A DNA stretch of 64,000 nt, from positions 1-64,000 of the forward strand of contig CAKTGQ010000002.1 of the NCBI GenBank assembly GCA_934561555.1. Direction: 5' to 3'. Position 1 is the first letter of the stretch, and every line of letters starts with the position of its first letter. The stretch is from an uncultured Faecalibacterium sp. (GTDB lineage: Bacteria; Bacillota; Clostridia; Oscillospirales; Ruminococcaceae). Positions 32,598 through 41,723 of the stretch are shown here, piece after piece. The notes under the pieces were generated by a model, which was not told the DNA's origin, ran no database searches, and saw only the letters and a list, made by a program, of their open reading frames with translations. A program made the position numbers and the translations under genes.

Positions 32598-32727
32598 GCC
32601 CTCTCAGTCAGGGCATTCGCCCTGCCAGCTCCCCCGAGGGGGGAGCTTTTCTGCTAACTTTCCCTATTGCGCCAAAACCTCTCCCTTTCGGGAGAGGTGG
32701 CATCGCGCAGCGATGACGGAGAGGGTT
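32598..32727. repeat. MITE-like repeat, family R (copy 2)
   Basis: The ends CCCTCTCAGTCA and TGACGGAGAGGG are complementary except for one base. Inside are hairpins CAGCTCCCCC/GGGGGAGC and CCTCTCCC/GGGAGAGG, and GCATCGC/GCGATG. It is related to the copy at 29319 and lies between leuS and rsfS. Confidence 0.7.
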
Positions 32728-32755
32728 CTGCCAGAAGCAAACCTTTTTGCCTTAA

Positions 32756-33139
32756 TTATTCAATGCTGCTATCCGGGGTCAGGTACTCCGAGATGTCCAC
32801 CGGCTCGCCGTCTGCCCACAGGTGCTCCAGATCATAGTAGGCGCGGCTGTTGGGCACAAAGACGTGCACGATGACGTTGGAGTAATCCAGCAGCACCCAG
32901 TTCTTGGTGTCGTGGCCCTCGGTGCTGTAAGGCTCCAGACCCTTCTGCGAAAGCTCGTACTCCACCTCATCTGCCAGAGATGCCACCTGTGTAGTGGAGG
33001 TACCGGAGGCGATGACGAAATAATCGGTCAGGACGGTCAGGCTTTCCACCTTGAGCACCCGCACATCCTGTGCCTTCTTCTTGTCCAAAATCTTGGCGAT
33101 CTCAATGGCAAGCGCCTTGCTGTCGTTGAAATTATCCAT
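32756..33139 (-). CDS. rsfS: Ribosomal silencing factor RsfS
   Basis: RsfS binds L14 on the 50S subunit and blocks subunit joining when nutrients are scarce. The 127-residue product has the family blocks AKILDKKKAQDVRVLKVESL, LTDYFVIASGTSTTQVASLADEV and DYSNVIVHVFVPNSRAYYDLEHLWADG. The start at 33139 follows AAGGGAG; an in-frame ATG at 33229 has no site and lies within the space after the LCP gene. The position between a nadD-yqeK group and leuS is the usual one in Firmicutes. Confidence 0.94.
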   Translation of the reverse strand: MDNFNDSKALAIEIAKILDKKKAQDVRVLKVESLTVLTDYFVIASGTSTTQVASLADEVEYELSQKGLEPYSTEGHDTKNWVLLDYSNVIVHVFVPNSRAYYDLEHLWADGEPVDISEYLTPDSSIE

Positions 33140-33200
33140 GTGTTTCTCCCTTCTGTCGGAACACGCCCGCACACGGTGTGCAGAGCGTTGTTTTCTGTTG

Positions 33201-34574
33201 TTACTGTCCGGTGCCTGCTGCCTGACCATCGGTGGTCACAGCGCCGGAAAGGTCGGTATCGCCGCTGAGGATGGCGTCGTCGGATTCCTTATCGATGCGT
33301 CCCATATACTGCACGTTGGCATCGGTGGATGCGTTGCCGTGGGGCCACTGGTCGGTGACCATGTGCAGCTCGCTTACCTCCACCGGGCCGGTGTAGGTGC
33401 AGAAATACTGGTTGAGCAGGTTTGCGATGGAGCCGGCATCCGGCACCACGCAGGAGTAGCCGGCAAAGGTATCCGTCTTGCCCACGTTGGGCACGCCCAT
33501 GAACACCGGCGTCTGCGCCAGAATGATATTGGAACTGTCGATTTTAAGGAAGGACGCCAGCAGCTTTGCAATGGTGGTGATATCCATATCCGTGTGGATA
33601 TAGTCCTTGAAGATCAGCGGCAGCTGGTTCAGGATATCGGTGATGCCCATGGCGCGGGCGCGCTTGAACAGACCTGCGTAGAAGTAGCGCTGCATATTCA
33701 GGCGGTCAATATCAGAGTTTGCGTAGCCGTCACCGTGGCGGCAGCGCACAAAGAACTCCGCCGAAGCACCATCCAGATTGCGGTAGCCCTTCAGCAGCTT
33801 ACTGCCGCCGTAGGACATATCCCGGGGGATATACACCTCGATGCCGCCGAAGTTATCCACCATTTCCACCAGTGCCTGCATATCAATGGTGACATAGTAG
33901 TCGATGGGCAGGTGGTACTGGTCGTAGATGACATCTGCCAGCGCGGCAATGCTGCCGCCGTTGGAAAGTGCCACCGAGTTGATCTGGTAGTTGGAAACGG
34001 CATAGGTCTTGCCGTTGGAGAGGGTGAGCTTGCGGTCCTGGGTGGTCACCAGCGTGTTGCGGGGAATTTGCAGCATCCGCAGCGCACCGCCCTTGATATC
34101 GAACTGGCAGTACAGGATCATATCCGTCATGCCGTCGTTGGAGCTGGTGTCGCTGTAAGTGCGCCCCTCTTCAAAGTCGATACCGCAGACCAGAATGTTG
34201 ACCACATCGCCCTTGTACTCCTCGGCGGTCTGGATCTCCTGCACGATGGAGGGGGCGCTTTCTGCCGGGCGGATGCTGTCCTCCACCTTGTTCACAAGGC
34301 TCACGCCGTACACCACTACACCGGAGATCACGGCGATCACCCCCATCACGATGGCAAAGGGCAGCCACAGCGGGGTCTGTTTCTTCTTTTTGCGGCGGCG
34401 CGGTGCATTGTTTCCTCTCATGTCGGGCTGTGCCGGACGGCGGGGCGGGGCGGCGTGCTGTGCCCCGGCGGTGCTGCGGGTGTTCTGCTCCGGGGCAGCC
34501 TGCGGGGCGCGCGCCGCCTGATCCGGGCGGCTGAGTGAGCGGTCTGTATTGATATGGCGTGGCGTCTGGCTCAT
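33201..34574 (-). CDS. LytR-CpsA-Psr (LCP) family glycopolymer transferase
   Basis: The 457-residue protein has a long Pro/Arg/Ala-rich cytoplasmic start, one membrane helix (LWLPFAIVMGVIAVISGVVVYGVS) and an extracellular LCP domain. Typical segments are VVNILVCGIDFEEGRTYSDTS, MTDMILYCQFD, LRMLQIPRNTLV and INSVALSNGGSIAALADVI, with Arg and Asp residues that bind the pyrophosphate lipid. LCP enzymes attach teichoic acids or capsule to peptidoglycan. The gene lies between yqeK and rsfS, as in many Clostridia. It could also serve the surface glycan modified by the MBOAT locus, but that link is only a guess. Confidence 0.9.
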   Translation of the reverse strand: MSQTPRHINTDRSLSRPDQAARAPQAAPEQNTRSTAGAQHAAPPRRPAQPDMRGNNAPRRRKKKKQTPLWLPFAIVMGVIAVISGVVVYGVSLVNKVEDSIRPAESAPSIVQEIQTAEEYKGDVVNILVCGIDFEEGRTYSDTSSNDGMTDMILYCQFDIKGGALRMLQIPRNTLVTTQDRKLTLSNGKTYAVSNYQINSVALSNGGSIAALADVIYDQYHLPIDYYVTIDMQALVEMVDNFGGIEVYIPRDMSYGGSKLLKGYRNLDGASAEFFVRCRHGDGYANSDIDRLNMQRYFYAGLFKRARAMGITDILNQLPLIFKDYIHTDMDITTIAKLLASFLKIDSSNIILAQTPVFMGVPNVGKTDTFAGYSCVVPDAGSIANLLNQYFCTYTGPVEVSELHMVTDQWPHGNASTDANVQYMGRIDKESDDAILSGDTDLSGAVTTDGQAAGTGQ

Positions 34575-34720
34575 GCTTTTATATCCTCCAGCTTTTCACT
34601 GCTCTGCAGAGTTTTTTACTTGCAGACCTGTCATATCCTTCAGTATAGCATGGTACGGCAAAATCTGCAATTGTTTTATCCGGGGATGACCGGGACCATT
34701 TTTAACCGGTGTCCGGCTTT

Positions 34721-35299
34721 TCACCCTTCATTCTGCCCGCTGTGCGCTAAGATATCCTCGTAGGCAGCCTTGCTCTCGGGGTCTAAGGGCTTGCCCTCGG
34801 ACAGCACAAAGCCATTGGTCTGCTTGAGCGCCGCCAGCATAGCTGCGTCCAAGTCCTTCATTTCCAGCTTGCGCAGCTTTTCCACCCCGGGCCAGTCCCG
34901 CTCGGCACTGGTCATATCGGCCAGATACAGGATCTTGTCCAGCTGGGTCATGCTCGCCTTGCCTGCGGTATGGCAGGCGATGGCGCTGAGCACGGCTTCG
35001 TCCGTAACGCCCCATTCGGTACGCGCCAGAATGGCAGCACAGATGCCGTGCCATACCGGCGTGGGACGTGCCTCGCCGCCCTGTGCATATTCCGGGTGCG
35101 CCTGCATGATGGCGCGCATTTCGTCCTTGGGCAGTTCCTTGGCGGCATCGTGCAAAAGCGCCGCCAGTGCGGCCTGCTCCGGGTCGGTACCGTAGTGCTT
35201 GGCCAGCTTGACGGCCATTTTTTTCACGTTGATGGTATGCTCGTAGCGCTTATCGCTCAAGCGGCTGCGCACAAGCTCCTTTGCCTGTTTCAGCTCCAT
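34721..35299 (-). CDS. yqeK: YqeK-type HD hydrolase (Ap4A-cleaving)
   Basis: The 192-residue HD-domain protein starts with KELVRSRLSDKRYEHTINVKKMAVKLA, carrying the first histidine, followed by ALAALLHDAAKELPKDEM, the HD pair, and later AVLSAIACHTAGKASMTQLDKILYLADM. This matches YqeK enzymes that cleave diadenosine tetraphosphate symmetrically to ADP. The start lies one base from the nadD stop, and the pair is nearly always linked in Firmicutes. Confidence 0.9.
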   Translation of the reverse strand: MELKQAKELVRSRLSDKRYEHTINVKKMAVKLAKHYGTDPEQAALAALLHDAAKELPKDEMRAIMQAHPEYAQGGEARPTPVWHGICAAILARTEWGVTDEAVLSAIACHTAGKASMTQLDKILYLADMTSAERDWPGVEKLRKLEMKDLDAAMLAALKQTNGFVLSEGKPLDPESKAAYEDILAHSGQNEG

Positions 35300-35938
35300 T
35301 TATCTGCTACTTCCTTCTGTGTTCCGGTATAGTCCCTCGCGCCGGATGACGCTGCGCACTTCCTCCGGCAGTTCGGCTTCGCACTCTTCTCCGGCGGCAA
35401 GCCGGGCCCGCAGCTGGCTGCTTGCCATGGGCAGCGCCTGCACCGGGGCAAACAGGATGCGTCCGCCCGACGGGTCCAGCCGCTTTGCCTTTGCGTGCAG
35501 CGCCGGTGCATCGCCGATATCCCGGCTGGTGACTACCACCCGCGCAAGGCGCAGGATATCCTGCCAGCGGTGCCAGCCCTCAAAGCTGAGCAGCATATCG
35601 CTGCCAATGGCAAGGTACAGCACAGCGCCGGGGTTTTCCCTTGCCAGCATTTCCAGCGTGAGCACGGTATAGTTGCGGCTGCCCGCTGCGGCCTGCGCCA
35701 CCTCCCAGCCGCTTACTTCCAGCGGCGGCATCCCGGGCTCCTGCGCCAGCGCGCAAAAACACCGGCACATTTCCAGCCGCAGCGCACCGGAGGCGTTCGT
35801 CCCCTGCTTAAAGGGGGAAGTGCCTGCCGGCATCACCACGATTTTATCCGGGTGCACGCGGTCTGCCGCTGCACGCAGGTTATTCAGGTGGCCGTTATGG
35901 GGCGGGTCGAAGCTGCCGCCATAGAGAAGGATCTTCAT
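35300..35938 (-). CDS. nadD: Nicotinate-nucleotide adenylyltransferase
   Basis: NadD joins ATP to nicotinate mononucleotide in NAD synthesis. The 212-residue protein opens KILLYGGSFDPPHNGHLNNL, with the nucleotidyltransferase (H/T)xGH-type motif, has LYLAIGSDMLLSFEGWHRW in the middle and ends with MASSQLRARLAAGEECEAELPEEVRSVI, the second conserved block. It lies one base from yhbY and yqeK on either side. CinA at 19066, in the same pyridine nucleotide cycle, is encoded elsewhere in the window. Confidence 0.94.
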   Translation of the reverse strand: MKILLYGGSFDPPHNGHLNNLRAAADRVHPDKIVVMPAGTSPFKQGTNASGALRLEMCRCFCALAQEPGMPPLEVSGWEVAQAAAGSRNYTVLTLEMLARENPGAVLYLAIGSDMLLSFEGWHRWQDILRLARVVVTSRDIGDAPALHAKAKRLDPSGGRILFAPVQALPMASSQLRARLAAGEECEAELPEEVRSVIRREGLYRNTEGSSR

Positions 35939-35939
35939 C

Positions 35940-36236
35940 TTACTTCAGCAGGGCAGCGTAGGCGCTGTCCTTTTTCTTCTGCAGATACAGCACGAACTTG
36001 GAGCCGATGACCTGCACGCAGTCTGCACCGGTGGCCTCGGCCAGCTTGGTAGCTGCCTCGCGGGCGTTGTACATGCTGTTTTCCAGCACCTTGAGCTTGA
36101 TGAGTTCCCGGGCGTCCAGACAATCCTTGACGCCCTGAATCAGGGTCTCGTCGATCTCGCCCTTGCCCACGATGTAAACGGGGTCCATAGTATTTGCCTT
36201 GCCGCGCAGAATAGCGCGCTGTTTGCTAGTCAGCAT
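35940..36236 (-). CDS. yhbY: YhbY family RNA-binding protein (CRM domain)
   Basis: The 98-residue protein has a single CRM domain with TSKQRAILRGKANTMDPVYIVGKGEIDETLI, where GKGE is the GxxG-type RNA-contact loop, and ends GSKFVLYLQKK. YhbY binds pre-50S particles and assists assembly. It has a fair AGGAGAAA site. It is the first gene of the leftward yhbY-nadD-yqeK-LCP-rsfS-leuS series; a family Q repeat separates it from rdgB upstream. Confidence 0.93.
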   Translation of the reverse strand: MLTSKQRAILRGKANTMDPVYIVGKGEIDETLIQGVKDCLDARELIKLKVLENSMYNAREAATKLAEATGADCVQVIGSKFVLYLQKKKDSAYAALLK

Positions 36237-36280
36237 AGTTTTTCTCCTTTATTTTACAATAAAATAATATCGTGTATTGA

Positions 36281-36514
36281 GGGCGGCGGGTATTTTCTCT
36301 GAGGACCGTCCGCTGGGGTGGGACCCTGTTGCCCGCAGGGCAATAGGGCGGGCGATGGAATGGCTTGCAACAGCAACGACCGCCGCCAGCGGCGGAAACA
36401 GGGAGTTGCTGTTGGGGCAGCGGCCAGCAAGACGCAAGTACCGCCCAAGGTACGATGCGGATGCTGGGTGCCGCAACCCGTGTTCGTGTCCGAAGAGAAA
36501 GTAGCCGCTGCCCG
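36281..36514. repeat. Palindromic repeat, family Q (long copy with insert)
   Basis: The core TTTCTCTGAGGACCGTCC, then a hairpin CCCTGTTGCC/GGGCAATAGGG and GGCGATGGAATGGC, is identical to the copy at 21757. Here the outer arms are GGGCGGCGGGTA and TAGCCGCTGCCC. About 120 extra bases sit before the shared end GTCCGAAGAGAAAG and include a long stem CAACAGCAAC/GTTGCTGTTG around CCGCCG/CGGCGG. This fills the rdgB-yhbY gap; no gene is seen in it. Confidence 0.75.
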
Positions 36515-36542
36515 AGTCAAACGGAGCAACCATTGCAGCTCT

Positions 36543-37178
36543 TTACTCCCCCAGAAAGCCGGGCAGCTGCTTTTCCAGCGCTGCCAGCGCGTTGCCACGG
36601 TGGCTGATGGCGTCCTTTTCGTCCGGGGTCAGCTGGGCGTAGCTGCGGTTCTCGGTGTTGGGGCGCTTGTCCGTTTTGCCCACGCCGCAGTCGGCGGGGA
36701 TGAACAGCGGGTCGTAGCCAAAGCCGTAGTCGCCGCACAGCCGCGTAAAGGCGATGCTGCCCGGGCACTCGCCCATGCAGGTCAGGTGCCGGCCGTCCGG
36801 CAGGATGAAGCACACTGCCGAGACGAATTTTGCGCCCCGCTGCCCGGCAGGCACCGCCTGCATGGCAGCCAAGAGCTTATCGTTGTTGGCCTCGTCATCG
36901 CCGTGGTGGCCGCAGTAGCGGGCGCTGTACACGCCGGGTGCACCGTTCAGCGCGTCCACGCACAGGCCGGAGTCATCGGCGATGGTGGGCAGGCCGCTGG
37001 CCTTGCAGATGGTCTCGGCCTTGATGAGAGCGTTCTCGGCAAAGGTGGTGCCGGTCTCCTCCGGCTCGATGGTGATGCCCAGCTCCTTCTGGCTGACCAC
37101 CTCGTGCCCCTGCGCCTCCAGAATGCGGCGCAGCTCGCGGAGCTTTCCGGCGTTGCCGGTGGCTGCACAAATTTTCAT
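36543..37178 (-). CDS. rdgB: XTP/dITP diphosphatase (Ham1/RdgB)
   Basis: RdgB removes non-canonical purine nucleotides such as dITP and XTP from the pool. The 211-residue protein shows ICAATGNAGKLRELRRIL, TTFAENALIKAETI, IADDSGLCVDALNGAPGVYSARY, FGYDPLFIP and SHRGNAL, all diagnostic of the family. The start at 37178 was chosen because it opens the conserved first strand and follows GGGGGCGC closely; the longer frame upstream overlaps ftsY and has no family character. It lies 13 bases from ftsY in the same direction. Confidence 0.94.
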   Translation of the reverse strand: MKICAATGNAGKLRELRRILEAQGHEVVSQKELGITIEPEETGTTFAENALIKAETICKASGLPTIADDSGLCVDALNGAPGVYSARYCGHHGDDEANNDKLLAAMQAVPAGQRGAKFVSAVCFILPDGRHLTCMGECPGSIAFTRLCGDYGFGYDPLFIPADCGVGKTDKRPNTENRSYAQLTPDEKDAISHRGNALAALEKQLPGFLGE

Positions 37179-37191
37179 TTTCCGCGCCCCC

Positions 37192-38130
37192 TTAGTGCTT
37201 CCATTCCCGGGGGAGCAGCTCTTCCACAAAGCCCTCCGGGGTGAAGGGCAGCAGGTCGTCGATGCCCTCGCCCACGCCGATAAAGCGCACCGGCAGGCCC
37301 AGACGCTGCTTGACCGCCACAACGCAGCCGCCCTTGGCGGTGCCGTCCAGCTTGGTCAGGATGATGCCGGTGGCATCGGCTGCCTTGCAGAACTCCTTGG
37401 CCTGACTGATGGCGTTCTGCCCGGTGATGGCATCCAGCACCAGCAGGGTCTCAAGGCTGGCTTCCGGGCTTGCCTTTTTGACGCTGCGGCTGATCTTGGA
37501 AAGCTCTGCCATCAGGTTCGATTTGTTGTGCAGACGGCCTGCGGTGTCCGCAATGACCATATCGTAGCCGCGTGCGGTGGCAGACTTGACCGTATCAAAG
37601 ATGACGGCGGCGGGGTCTGCGCCCTCGCCCGCGCTGACGATGGGCACACCGGCGCGGCTTGCCCAGATCTCCAGCTGCTCGCTGGCAGCGGCACGGAAGG
37701 TGTCACCGGCGGCCAGCATGACCCGCTTGCCCTGCCGGGTGTAGTAATCGGCAAGCTTTGCAATGCTGGTGGTCTTGCCCACGCCGTTGACGCCGATGAC
37801 CAGAATGACGGCGGGCTTGCCGTCCAGTGCCATCTCGGCTTCCGGGGTCATCTCCTCGGCAATGATGTCGCGCAGGGCATCTGCGGCCTGTTCACCGGTT
37901 TTCAGCCCTTTATCGCGCACACGGTCGCGGAGCTTGTCCACCAGATGCACCGCCACCTCGCCGCCTACGTCGGCAAGGATCAGCTGCTCTTCCAGATCAT
38001 CGTACATCTCATCGTCGATGACGCTGCCGGTCAGGGTGTTCATAATGCTGCCCCAGAAGCCGGTGCGGGTCTTTTCCAGACCCGTTTTCATTTTATCTTT
38101 TTCTTTTTTTCCAAATCCGAAGAACGCCAT
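37192..38130 (-). CDS. ftsY: Signal recognition particle receptor FtsY
   Basis: FtsY is the GTPase that docks SRP-ribosome complexes at the membrane. The 312-residue protein has a short charged N terminus ([15 protein letters not shown]), then the NG domain. G motifs are [14 protein letters not shown], the insertion-box segment [32 protein letters not shown] and [13 protein letters not shown]. The long acidic A domain of the E. coli protein is absent, as is usual in Firmicutes. It follows smc directly on the same strand, the classical rnc-smc-ftsY order. Confidence 0.96.
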   Translation of the reverse strand: MAFFGFGKKEKDKMKTGLEKTRTGFWGSIMNTLTGSVIDDEMYDDLEEQLILADVGGEVAVHLVDKLRDRVRDKGLKTGEQAADALRDIIAEEMTPEAEMALDGKPAVILVIGVNGVGKTTSIAKLADYYTRQGKRVMLAAGDTFRAAASEQLEIWASRAGVPIVSAGEGADPAAVIFDTVKSATARGYDMVIADTAGRLHNKSNLMAELSKISRSVKKASPEASLETLLVLDAITGQNAISQAKEFCKAADATGIILTKLDGTAKGGCVVAVKQRLGLPVRFIGVGEGIDDLLPFTPEGFVEELLPREWKH

Positions 38131-38165
38131 AGTGGTCCTCCTATCTATTTTCTGTTTATTTTATA

Positions 38166-41100
38166 TCAGGAAACCAGCGTTGCGTCAACCTGTTCCAGAT
38201 CCAGCTTGAGCAGCTTGGACACGCCGTCCTCCTGCATGGTCACACCATACAGCACATTGGCAGCCTCCATGGTGCCGCGGCGGTGGGTGATGACGATGAA
38301 CTGGGTCTTATCGCTGATGCGGCGCAGATACTGGGCAAACCGTACCACGTTGGCATCGTCCAAGGCGGCCTCGATCTCGTCCAGAATGCAGAAGGGCGCG
38401 GGGTTCACCGCCAGAATGGCAAAGTAGATGCTGATGGCCACCAGCGCCTGCTCGCCGCCGGAAAGGGCTTCCAGATTCTTGATTACTTTGCCCGGCGGCG
38501 CCACCCGGATGCCGATGCCGCAGGCCAGCACATCACTTTCGTCCTCCAGCACAAGGCTGGCTTCGCCGCCGCCGAACAGCTCGGTGAACACGCGGCTGAA
38601 GTTTTCGTTGATGGCGCGGAAGCTGTCGGTGAAGATCTCTCGCATCTGGGCAGAAAGCTTTGCGATCATGCGTCCCAGCTCGTTGCGGCTCTCCTCCACG
38701 TCAGTCACCTGACGGGACAGGTCATCGTAGCGGGCTTTGATCTCTTTGTACTCCTCGATGGCGCTCACGTTCACGCTGCCAAGGACGCGGATCTTGCCGC
38801 GCATGTCAGCCACCTGTGCCCGCAGCGCGGGCAGGCTGTCGAACTCCACGCACAGCTCCTCGGCCTGACTGACCGAGAGCTGGTACTCGTCCCACAGCTT
38901 TGCCACGGTCTGGTCGTACTCGGTCTCGGCAGCGGCCTTGCGCTCGGCAAGACGTGCCATCTCCCGGCCCATCTCCTCGCGGCTGTCGGAAGCAGTGCGG
39001 GCTTTTGCCAGTGCTTCCGTTTCCTTCTGCTGGCAGGCAAGCCGCTTTTCGGTGGCTTCGCGGATGGCCTGCTCCTTTTGGGCGATGGTGGTCTGGCTGT
39101 CGGTCTTGGCCTTGCGGATGGCTGCGATCTCGGTGCGGCAGGCTTCGCTGCGGGCGGCAAGGGCGACAAGGCTTTCTTCCAGCGCAGTGCGGCGGGCAGC
39201 GGCATCCTTGGCACGCTGTTCCAGCGCAGCGATCTGGCTGTAAGCCAGCTCCGCATCCTTGCGGCGGGTCACCTGTTCCAGCCGTTTGGTACTAAGCGCC
39301 TGTGCCAGCTGGTTCTGCTGGGTGAGAAAACTGTCGCTTCCCTCTGCGATGCGGCTCAGCTCAGCAGTCAGCTGCTCGATCTGCGCCGTCAGCTCTGCCT
39401 GCTGCAAGGCGGCGGCATCGGCCTTGGTGCGGTTGTCGTTCAACGCAGCCTGCAAGGCATCCATCTGCTGCTGTGCGTTCTGCACGGCAGTTTCCAGCTG
39501 GGCGGCGGCGGCTTCCAGCCGCTTCTGTTCGGCCTCTGCACGCACCCGGTCGTTGGCAGCGGTGATCTGTTCACTGGCGGTGGCGGTCAGCTCTGCCTGC
39601 AAAGCGTCTGCCTGCTCCTTGCACTGGTCGGTCTTTTCCTGCGCGGCAAGGCAGTCCTTTTGCAGCTGTGCTGCCTTCAGGCGCAGTTCCTCCATCTCCT
39701 GCTTGCGGGTAAACAGACCGGCGCTGCGCTGCACGCTGCCGCCGGTAAAGCTGCCGCCTGCATTGACCACCTGTCCGTCCATGGTGACTACCTTGTTGTG
39801 GTAGCCGTTGTCCCGCGCCACGCGGGAGGCTTCGTTGATATCCTCCACCACGATGATGCGCCCCAGCAGGTTCGAGACGATATTCTCGTACCGGGGGTCG
39901 GCCTGCACCAGCGCAGAGGCCAGCCGTGCCGTGCCGGACAGCCGTCCCCGGAACGCGCCGGGCTGCACGGTATCCAGCGGCAGGAAGGTGGCGCGGCCTG
40001 CATGGTCGTTGCGCAGCAGGGCGATGGCGGCTTTCGCGGCGGCTTCGTTTTCCACCACGATGTTCTGCAACGCACCGCCCAGCGCGGTCTCGATGGCAAC
40101 CTCGCACCCGGGCTCCACTTTCAGGATGGTGGATACCGGCCCCAGAACGCCCCGCAGACGGCGAGCCCCGGCGGCGCGCATGACCGCGCGCACCGAGTTC
40201 TGGTAGCCGTCCATGTTCTTTTCCAGTTCCCGCAGCACTGAAAGGCGCTGCCGGGCGGCATCCAGTTCCCTGCCCAGCCGCTGCTCGGCGGCATCGGCTT
40301 CGTCCAACGCGGCCTTGCGGCTGCGCAGCTTGAGTTCCAGACCGGAGCGGATGTTGCCCAGCTGCTTTTCGTTTTCTTCCAGCGTCTGGCGGTACTTTAC
40401 GGTATCGGCCAGATCCTGTTTTGCCTCTTCCAGCTGTGCGGCGGCGTCCCGGGCGCTCTGTTCCAGCGCGGGCAGGCGCTGCCGGGCGGTGTCTCCGGCG
40501 GCTTCGGCGGCAGCCTGTGCCACCTGTGCCTCGGTGCGCTTTGCGGTGCGGTCGGCAAGCTCTGTGCGCACCGTATCCTTGCGGGCACCGCTGGCGGTGC
40601 TGGCATCTGCCAGCCGGGCAAGCTCGGCGTTCAGCGCCTCGATCTCTGCCGCAAGCTTTTCGCCCGCTGCCTCCATGGTCTTTGCCACGGCGCGGTGGCG
40701 CTGCAAGGCGGCGTCTGCTTCGGCGGTATCCTGCTGCCCGGCGGCGATCTCCTGCTGCAGGGAAGCCGCGCTCTCGTCGTTGCGCAGAATATCGTTTTCC
40801 AGCACGGCGATGCGGCTTTCGGAGCCGCTGATCTGCTGGGTGATGCTGCGGATATCCCCATTCAGGCGCTCGACAGCAACCGTCAGCTGCTGTGCCTGCA
40901 TACGGATCTCCTCAGCCTCCTGCTCGGCGGCCTTGGTCTCCCGGTCAAAACGCTCGTAGTCGGTCTGGGCGGTCTCGTAGTCCCGCACCTGCTGGCGCAC
41001 GGCCTCCCGGGCGCGGTGCACCCCGTCAGTCCACAGGGTCACTTCCAGCGTTTTGCGCTGGGCGCTCAGTTCCAGAAACTTCTGCGCCTTGGCGCTTTCT

Positions 41101-41723
41101 TTTTCCAGCGGGCCCACCCGGCTTTCCAGCTCGCCAAGGATATCCCGCAAGCGCTCTAAGTTCTCGCCCGCCGCAGCCAATCGGCGCTCGGCTTCGGTCT
41201 TGCGATAGCGGTACTTGGCAATGCCGCAGGCTTCCTCAAAGATCTCGCGGCGCTCGCTGCTTTTTGCTGCCACGATCTCCGCAATGCGTCCCTGTCCGAT
41301 GACCGAATAGCCGTCCCTTCCGATGCCGGTATCCAGCAGCAGCTCGTACACATCCCGCAGACGGCATACCTGTCCGTTGATGGTGTACTCGCTATCGCCG
41401 GAGCGGTAGTATTTGCGGCCGATGGTCACCTCGTCCGCGTCCACGTCCAGCGTGTGGGCGGCGTTGTCCAGCGTCAGCCGCACCTGTGCAAAGCCCATAG
41501 GACTGCGCTTGCGGGTGCCGCCGAAGATGACATCTTCCATCTTGCCGGCGGCGCGCAGCTGGCGCGAGCTGGTCTCGCCCAGCACCCAGCGCACTGCGTC
41601 CGAAAGGTTGGACTTGCCGGAGCCGTTGGGCCCCACCACGCCGGTAACGCCGGTATCAAAGCCGATCTTTACCTTATCGGGAAAACTTTTAAAGCCCTGG
41701 ATCTCCAGTTCCTTGAATACCAT
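38166..41723 (-). CDS. smc: Chromosome segregation protein SMC
   Basis: This 1185-residue ATPase folds back on itself. Its N-terminal head has GVVGPNGSGKSNLSDAVRWVLGE (Walker A). Long coiled coils rich in Ala, Gln and Glu follow. A hinge near residues 510-660 contains RLRGVLGPVSTILKVEPG and ATFLPLDTV. The C-terminal head has the signature LEALSGGEQALVAI and Walker B FCILDEIEAALDD. SMC works with ScpA and ScpB, not encoded here, to organise the chromosome. The length is standard. The stop lies near the ftsY start, and rnc ends one base upstream. Confidence 0.97.
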   Translation of the reverse strand: MVFKELEIQGFKSFPDKVKIGFDTGVTGVVGPNGSGKSNLSDAVRWVLGETSSRQLRAAGKMEDVIFGGTRKRSPMGFAQVRLTLDNAAHTLDVDADEVTIGRKYYRSGDSEYTINGQVCRLRDVYELLLDTGIGRDGYSVIGQGRIAEIVAAKSSERREIFEEACGIAKYRYRKTEAERRLAAAGENLERLRDILGELESRVGPLEKESAKAQKFLELSAQRKTLEVTLWTDGVHRAREAVRQQVRDYETAQTDYERFDRETKAAEQEAEEIRMQAQQLTVAVERLNGDIRSITQQISGSESRIAVLENDILRNDESAASLQQEIAAGQQDTAEADAALQRHRAVAKTMEAAGEKLAAEIEALNAELARLADASTASGARKDTVRTELADRTAKRTEAQVAQAAAEAAGDTARQRLPALEQSARDAAAQLEEAKQDLADTVKYRQTLEENEKQLGNIRSGLELKLRSRKAALDEADAAEQRLGRELDAARQRLSVLRELEKNMDGYQNSVRAVMRAAGARRLRGVLGPVSTILKVEPGCEVAIETALGGALQNIVVENEAAAKAAIALLRNDHAGRATFLPLDTVQPGAFRGRLSGTARLASALVQADPRYENIVSNLLGRIIVVEDINEASRVARDNGYHNKVVTMDGQVVNAGGSFTGGSVQRSAGLFTRKQEMEELRLKAAQLQKDCLAAQEKTDQCKEQADALQAELTATASEQITAANDRVRAEAEQKRLEAAAAQLETAVQNAQQQMDALQAALNDNRTKADAAALQQAELTAQIEQLTAELSRIAEGSDSFLTQQNQLAQALSTKRLEQVTRRKDAELAYSQIAALEQRAKDAAARRTALEESLVALAARSEACRTEIAAIRKAKTDSQTTIAQKEQAIREATEKRLACQQKETEALAKARTASDSREEMGREMARLAERKAAAETEYDQTVAKLWDEYQLSVSQAEELCVEFDSLPALRAQVADMRGKIRVLGSVNVSAIEEYKEIKARYDDLSRQVTDVEESRNELGRMIAKLSAQMREIFTDSFRAINENFSRVFTELFGGGEASLVLEDESDVLACGIGIRVAPPGKVIKNLEALSGGEQALVAISIYFAILAVNPAPFCILDEIEAALDDANVVRFAQYLRRISDKTQFIVITHRRGTMEAANVLYGVTMQEDGVSKLLKLDLEQVDATLVS

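Noticed and set aside
32522..32600. T-box leader in front of leuS
   Set aside because: No T-box consensus, antiterminator bulge or specifier stem can be seen; the space contains ordinary sequence and a family R repeat.
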